Source of the DNA: Lachnospiraceae bacterium
Lineage (GTDB): Bacteria; Bacillota; Clostridia; Lachnospirales; Lachnospiraceae
Reading direction: 5' to 3'
Length of the DNA stretch: 34,004 nucleotides
NCBI GenBank assembly: GCA_015057205.1
Contig: SVEW01000002.1
Coordinates: 1-34,004, forward strand
The notes below the pieces were generated by a model. The model ran no database searches. It worked only from the letters and a program-made list of their open reading frames with translations, and was not told the origin of the DNA. Positions 29,892 through 34,004 of the stretch are shown piece by piece. The stretch's first letter is position 1. The number at the start of each line of letters is the position of its first letter. Both the position numbers and the translations under genes were made by a program.

Positions 29892-30089
29892 CAAATAATT
29901 TCCTCCGCCATGCAAAAGGAAGTCACTTCCCCGTTGGGACGGTAGTGCGCAATAAACCTTTCCGTACTTTCGAATTATCTCCATTACAATCGGCGAGCTT
30001 TGTCCACATTCCCAGCTTACACCCTGCTCATGGGCAGTTTTGTATCGTTCTTCGTATGCTTCGTAATATTTCAAGTTCTGCATTCTCAT
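29856..30089 (-). pseudogene. Truncated methyltransferase gene
   Basis: Behind a good ribosome-binding site (GTGAGAGGAA) the frame starts with YYEAYEERYKTAHEQGVSWE and SSPIVMEIIRKYGK, which resembles the opening helices of small SAM-dependent methyltransferases. The SAM-binding loop and everything after it are missing. The last codons read through the kinase promoter and its upstream operator. It looks as if the kinase module replaced the rest of the gene. Confidence 0.6.
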
Positions 30090-30165
30090 TTCCTCTCACC
30101 TGTGAATATACATCCGCGACAGCTCCTCTTCGCCGTCACCCTGCACCCCAAAACGATATTCCGAT

Positions 30166-31287
30166 TTACTGTTTTGCCCGCTCGATCCCTTGCTTCATAA
30201 TACGATTCGCTGCGAACAAAAAGGCAATCCGCGGGAATTTGTGCGTCTTCGTATAAATTTCCGCAAACTCCCCGCCTGTCTGCACAACTCCTGCCATTTC
30301 TGTAAGGCCATCATACACATTCTTTCCCGGACCATTGCTGCCATAATGAAGCAACGGTGCTATCATTCCACCGGCCCCGATCGCAATCGCGCCATAATAT
30401 TGCCCTCCGCTCTTTTCGCACCATTCCTTCACCATGCTAAGCAAATTCACCAATTGTTTGCTTTCGTAAAATCCCATATTGGAAACAACGTAGATTTTCT
30501 GATTGCTATGAAGGCGCGTTTTTTCCAAAAGCTCCATTAGACGTAACAACACCGATGGTATGCCGTCCACATACAAAGGAATTCCAAGTACAAGTTTCTC
30601 CGCGGATTGTACCATTGGCACAAGTTCCGAAAGTCGTTTTCCATAAGTATATAGATTAATGCTTTCCATATCGCCTTCCATCCCGTTTGCAAGCACATCC
30701 AGGAATTTTTTGGAATTTCCTTCCTCCCCATGGGGACTGCAATTTAAAAGAATTGTTTTTCCCTCCACAATAGGTTGCTGTGTACTTGCGGTCGTCTCTT
30801 CGACTTCCTGCTCACCCGCTTCCTCGAACCGGACCTCTTTCACCGTCGCATTAAAATTTCTGCAAACCGCCTTCACATAACGACTCGCCTTTTCTTTTTC
30901 CGCATCGTTCAGTCCCTTTCCAAGAAAAATAAACCGGAATGGCTTCTTTTCGCGATATCTTGGCTTATGATGGGTTTCACCCTTGTAAATACGAAAGAAC
31001 GGAAGAATATAGCCGATGCTTCTGTCCATAACATTTTTTACAAAACTGCTAAACCCTCCATAGGTATAATGGCTGATAATGACAACCTCCTCAGCCCTAT
31101 GAATCCGCTCTCCCATTCGCTCAAAGCCGTCTTTGATTACACAGACGCCTGTTTCCTTCATCCAACATCCAAAACAACCGGCACAAGGTTTAATATCCCC
31201 ATTCGGTGCCACAACATCCCATCCTTCATACTCCGCAGCAACTTTTCCCCATTCTGCCTCGCTTAAATCATGAATTAAAAGTTTCAT
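30166..31287 (-). CDS. Double-domain flavodoxin-fold oxidoreductase
   Basis: This 373-residue protein has two flavodoxin-like halves. The first (residues 1-150) has CAGCFGCWMKETGVC near residue 38, the cysteine cluster typical of this NAD(P)H-dependent FMN reductase group, and ISHYTYGGFSSFVKNVMDR. The second (about 175-373) has LLNCSPHGEEGNSKKFL as the flavin phosphate loop and PLYVDGIPSVLLRLMELLEK. It should bind FMN and reduce a small substrate, possibly with both halves acting together. GAGGAGG lies upstream of the ATG. The gene stands alone next to the trpS terminator. Confidence 0.88.
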   Translation of the reverse strand: MKLLIHDLSEAEWGKVAAEYEGWDVVAPNGDIKPCAGCFGCWMKETGVCVIKDGFERMGERIHRAEEVVIISHYTYGGFSSFVKNVMDRSIGYILPFFRIYKGETHHKPRYREKKPFRFIFLGKGLNDAEKEKASRYVKAVCRNFNATVKEVRFEEAGEQEVEETTASTQQPIVEGKTILLNCSPHGEEGNSKKFLDVLANGMEGDMESINLYTYGKRLSELVPMVQSAEKLVLGIPLYVDGIPSVLLRLMELLEKTRLHSNQKIYVVSNMGFYESKQLVNLLSMVKEWCEKSGGQYYGAIAIGAGGMIAPLLHYGSNGPGKNVYDGLTEMAGVVQTGGEFAEIYTKTHKFPRIAFLFAANRIMKQGIERAKQ

Positions 31288-31363
31288 ACTTCGCCTTCAT
31301 CCTCCTCATCCTTCTCTACTTTTATATTATCATACTACATCCCCTACCAGACCTCAAGAACAG

Positions 31364-31410
31364 AAAAAAAGCCCGGCAGTCGTCGCATTTTTACACAACG
31401 CTGCCGGACT
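31364..31410 (-). terminator. Terminator of trpS
   Basis: On the minus strand AGTCCGGCAG and CTGCCGGGC form a strong stem with a partly paired loop, followed by TTTTTTT. It lies about 60 bp after the trpS stop. Confidence 0.9.
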
Positions 31411-31472
31411 TTCCAGTCCCCTTAGCCCACTGCTCTTACGAAATCGTAGCGTGAATACGCAAAAAGTTTCCT

Positions 31473-32570
31473 CTACGCTTCTTTATTACGGAATCGCTCC
31501 GCCTGCTGGCGAATCAACTCTTCATCTTCGAAATAGTTAATCTGCATTGCAGCCTTTACTTCCGCCAAGGTCTGACGTCCCTTGGCTCTTGCAGCCTCCG
31601 TTCCTTTACGAAGAACCTCGTAAACACCCGGAATATCCTGCTCCCATTTCGCTCTGCGCTCACGAATCGGCGCAAGTTCCTCTTCCAATACTTTAATCAG
31701 GAACTTCTTAACCTTCACATCGCCTAATCCGCCTCGCTGGTAATGATCCTTTACTTCCTGCAGATTCTTGTACTCATCCCAATATTTCTCGAAATGCTCA
31801 TCCTTGCAAAAAGCATCCAGATACGTAAACACTGTATTGCCTTCGATCTTGCCCGGATCTTCCACGCGAATGTGATCCGGATCGGTATACATACTCATAA
31901 CCTTCTTCTTCACCTCTGCCGGCGAATCGGAGATATAAATACAATTACCAAGGGACTTACTCATCTTCGCCTTACCGTCGGTTCCCGGAAGACGACAGCA
32001 ATTCTTATTATCCGGCAAAAGCGCCTTCGGTTCTACTAAGATACCTTCCCCGTAAATATTTCCAAAACTACGTACAATTTCTCTGGTCTGCTCTAACATC
32101 GGCAGCTGATCCTCACCAACCGGCACCGTGGTTGCCTTAAATAAGGTAATATCTGCCGCCTGGCTAATGGGATAAGTCAAAAATCCCACCGGAATACTGG
32201 TCTCAAAATTACGAAGCTTAATTTCCGCCTTCACCGTTGGATTACGCTCCAAACGAGATAACGTCACCAGATTCATATAATAAAAACTCAGTTCGCACAA
32301 CTCCTGTACCTGGGACTGAATAAACAAATGGCATTTCTCCGGATCCAATCCACAAGAAAGGTAATCTAACGCCACTTCAATAATACTTTGGCGAATCTTC
32401 TCCGGATTATCTGCGTTATCCGTCAATGCTTGTGCATCCGCAATCATAATATAAATTTCATCGAATTCACCACTGTTCTGTAACCGCACGCGTTCCCGCA
32501 ACGATCCTACATAATGTCCAATATGTAGTTTACCGGTCGGGCGGTCTCCTGTAAGAATAACTTTACTCAT
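31473..32570 (-). CDS. trpS: Tryptophanyl-tRNA synthetase
   Basis: This 365-residue class I enzyme charges tRNA-Trp with tryptophan in the cytoplasm. Both ATP-binding motifs are intact: HIGH at residues 16-19 (KLHIGHYVG) and KMSKS at 202-206 (AKMSKSLGN). It also has the dimer-interface and tryptophan-binding segments ([15 protein letters not shown]). The length is slightly over the usual 330 owing to a C-terminal helical extension. It has its own sigma-A promoter at 32627 and terminator at 31364, so it is a single-gene unit. No T-box leader is present in the 97 bp upstream. Confidence 0.97.
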   Translation of the reverse strand: MSKVILTGDRPTGKLHIGHYVGSLRERVRLQNSGEFDEIYIMIADAQALTDNADNPEKIRQSIIEVALDYLSCGLDPEKCHLFIQSQVQELCELSFYYMNLVTLSRLERNPTVKAEIKLRNFETSIPVGFLTYPISQAADITLFKATTVPVGEDQLPMLEQTREIVRSFGNIYGEGILVEPKALLPDNKNCCRLPGTDGKAKMSKSLGNCIYISDSPAEVKKKVMSMYTDPDHIRVEDPGKIEGNTVFTYLDAFCKDEHFEKYWDEYKNLQEVKDHYQRGGLGDVKVKKFLIKVLEEELAPIRERRAKWEQDIPGVYEVLRKGTEAARAKGRQTLAEVKAAMQINYFEDEELIRQQAERFRNKEA

Positions 32571-32626
32571 ATCTCTCTCATCCTTTTGCTCTATCTGTTT
32601 TCACGTTTTCAACATACTTAAATTTC

Positions 32627-32655
32627 ATTATAATGAGTCTCTCGCAAAAAGTCAA
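32627..32655 (-). promoter_or_regulatory. Promoter of trpS
   Basis: On the minus strand TTGACT (32650-32655) and TATAAT (32627-32632) are exactly 17 bp apart, about 60 bp before the trpS ATG. Confidence 0.9.
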
Positions 32656-32667
32656 AACCTTTAGTCC

Positions 32668-34004
32668 TTAAAGTAAATCTTTTGGTATCAAATCCTTTAA
32701 TGACGTAGTCACCTTCTGCGGTGTCTCCGGTGTAATATGCTCCGAAATCTGTCCGGAAATCCGTTTTACTTCCGCCTCAAATTCCCGAGCCGACAACAAA
32801 TGGCATCCCGCACCGGCAATAATCACCTGCTCCAATCCATCCGAAGTCGCTACGGTCACATCGTACTTGCGTCCCATTTGATGGGCGCACCGCTCGATAT
32901 ATTGATCCGCCGTTTCAGCCTCTTTGGTATACACCACCGTAATATTTTTGTAAGGCAGAATCTCCGTTTGATGCCCCTTTGTCTTATAGGCATCATACAC
33001 CAGAATCACCGTCTGCTTCGTATATCCCTGATAGTTGCACAAAATATCCTTCAGCCGGTTTCTGGCCCCTTCGATATTGTTCTCTGCCAGTTCTTTTAAC
33101 GAGGGCCATGCAAAAATAATATTGTATCCGTCTACCAACAAATAACTATCCTTCTTGGCCGCCGGCTTATTCTTATGCCGCGCCTCTTTCTCATAGTCGT
33201 AATCGGCCGGTTTTTCTTTTTGCACAGAAGGTTTTTCCTTTGGCACCTTCTTCTTTCCGTTCCAGGTGCCCCGGGCACGACTGTCATCCAGGGTATCTTC
33301 CTCAAATTTTGACGGAATACTGCCGTAGGTTTTTTCAAAAATCTCCTTCAGTTCCTTCTCCGTCATAGCCGCATCCTTTGGTGCAATGCCAAGAATCCGC
33401 TTTTCTTCTTCCCGACGTTTGCCTTCGGCTTTCACTTTTTCCGCTTCAAGGAACATTTCGTATTCCTGAATCTCACCGGCACTTTTGCCATCGGAAACCA
33501 ACGGCAAATGCATGTATTGCTCTACCTCATACCACGGCACCACCGTGCCTGCCCCGTGGGTGCAAAACACCGATGCCGACGGATTGCGCAAATCGCTTTC
33601 CGGATCGTAGGCAAGCTGCTCTAAGACTTCCTCCTGGTTGTGACAGGGCGCGTATCCCTGTAACCTGCAATGTAACTTGCCCAATCCACCGGTATAGGAC
33701 AAAAGCTCTGTCTGATAGCCATTCATAGTAGCCACCGGGGCAATACCGGTAATCACCGATGAATCCCCCTCCACCATCGGTGCATCAAACTTGGCAAACA
33801 TGGCAGACAAATCCGTCATAGCCCGCCCCACCTGTCCGGTAGGCACCTTCATAGTAAAGGCGAACATCGGCTCCAGCAACACATTTTCCGCTTTCATGAG
33901 TCCCTGACGTACCGCCCGATACGTAGCCTGGCGGAAATCACCGCCCTCCGTATGTTTCGGATGCGCCCGCCCGGTTACCAACGTAATTACCATGTCAGTA
34001 ATTG
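32668..34004 (-). CDS. TetM-like ribosomal-protection GTPase with C-terminal NYN domain (5' end outside window)
   Basis: The visible part has 445 residues and runs off the right edge. It starts inside the domain IV/V region of an EF-G-like protein (ITLVTGRAHPKHTEGGDFRQ, then EPMFAFTMKVPTGQVGRAMT), typical of TetM/TetW-type proteins. A charged linker (about 200-290) follows. The last 150 residues are an NYN nuclease-like domain of the YacP type (YLLVDGYNIIFAWPSL; VILVYDAYKTKG; VTVATSDGLEQVII). In Clostridia this fused form is a chromosomal gene, and a role in translation or ribosome rescue plus RNA cleavage is likely but unproven. Tetracycline resistance should not be assumed. The GTPase domain would lie beyond 34004. 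Confidence 0.88.
   Translation of the reverse strand, partial: ITDMVITLVTGRAHPKHTEGGDFRQATYRAVRQGLMKAENVLLEPMFAFTMKVPTGQVGRAMTDLSAMFAKFDAPMVEGDSSVITGIAPVATMNGYQTELLSYTGGLGKLHCRLQGYAPCHNQEEVLEQLAYDPESDLRNPSASVFCTHGAGTVVPWYEVEQYMHLPLVSDGKSAGEIQEYEMFLEAEKVKAEGKRREEEKRILGIAPKDAAMTEKELKEIFEKTYGSIPSKFEEDTLDDSRARGTWNGKKKVPKEKPSVQKEKPADYDYEKEARHKNKPAAKKDSYLLVDGYNIIFAWPSLKELAENNIEGARNRLKDILCNYQGYTKQTVILVYDAYKTKGHQTEILPYKNITVVYTKEAETADQYIERCAHQMGRKYDVTVATSDGLEQVIIAGAGCHLLSAREFEAEVKRISGQISEHITPETPQKVTTSLKDLIPKDLL

Noticed and set aside
1..31300. Integron-type cassette array
   Set aside because: Gene content fits, but I see no integron integrase, no attC-like sites at gene boundaries, and many genes have their own promoters or overlap as operons.
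32571..32667. T-box or tryptophan leader upstream of trpS
   Set aside because: The 97-bp gap has only a simple promoter and no room for a T-box stem and antiterminator.
32668..34004. Tetracycline resistance gene
   Set aside because: The protein is TetM-like, but the fused NYN domain and the position next to trpS fit a chromosomal paralogue; resistance cannot be concluded from this part.

Overview
The window looks like a chromosomal segment of a Firmicute of the class Clostridia, most likely a Lachnospiraceae-type gut anaerobe. This is inferred from gene content: BspA-like leucine-rich-repeat proteins of the Clostridia type, a PD-(D/E)XK nuclease-family transposase-like gene, a CmpB-type membrane protein, a TetM-like GTPase with a C-terminal NYN domain, GGAGG ribosome-binding sites and an AT-leaning composition. 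No rRNA, tRNA or CRISPR array was recognised. Almost all genes lie on the minus strand.

Positions 1-31.3 kb are accessory in character: small stand-alone genes for acetyltransferases (GNAT), Nudix and HAD hydrolases, a histidine phosphatase, flavodoxin-fold proteins, a cytidine deaminase, an isochorismatase-like hydrolase, XRE and MerR regulators and small membrane proteins. Between them lie many broken gene pieces. I count eight apparently complete GNAT genes (one with two domains), one internally shortened copy and at least six GNAT remnants. Several pieces are copies of genes elsewhere in the window, so this block has been repeatedly duplicated, deleted and fused.

Main sub-regions: (a) 0.3-3.5 kb, Nudix, GNAT, unknown, SPL-type radical SAM and DUF998 genes; (b) 3.6-5.1 kb and 12.1-13.8 kb, two diverged copies of one segment (promoter, leader, nuclease-like gene, terminator, GNAT, flavodoxin gene) that have lost different parts; (c) 5.1-5.9 kb and 23.3-23.7 kb, two copies of an XRE/DUF2975 module with matching promoter and upstream palindrome; (d) 6.1-9.8 kb, three tandem membrane-anchored LRR genes with a near-constant C-terminus and repeated promoters, two of them with a broken signal-peptide gene upstream; (e) 10.2-11.5 kb, four 32-bp hairpin repeats at 60-bp spacing and a MerR gene with a self-regulated-looking promoter, flanked by 13-bp direct repeats; (f) 13.5-20.2 kb, tightly packed GNAT, Nudix-HAD, nucleotidyltransferase and HAD genes; (g) 20.2-28.2 kb, membrane protein, HD, XRE, deaminase, isochorismatase and GNAT genes mixed with an asparaginyl-tRNA synthetase remnant and other fragments; (h) 28.2-29.9 kb, a HipA-like kinase and a DUF2442/HTH-like partner behind a strong promoter bracketed by two palindromes.

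From 31.4 kb to the end the content becomes core-like: trpS with its own promoter and terminator, and the 3' two-fifths or so of a ribosomal-protection-type GTPase fused to an NYN domain, which runs off the window. The best candidates for an undescribed system are the kinase/partner operon with its paired operators, the hairpin array at 10.2 kb, and the twice-copied nuclease/leader element.
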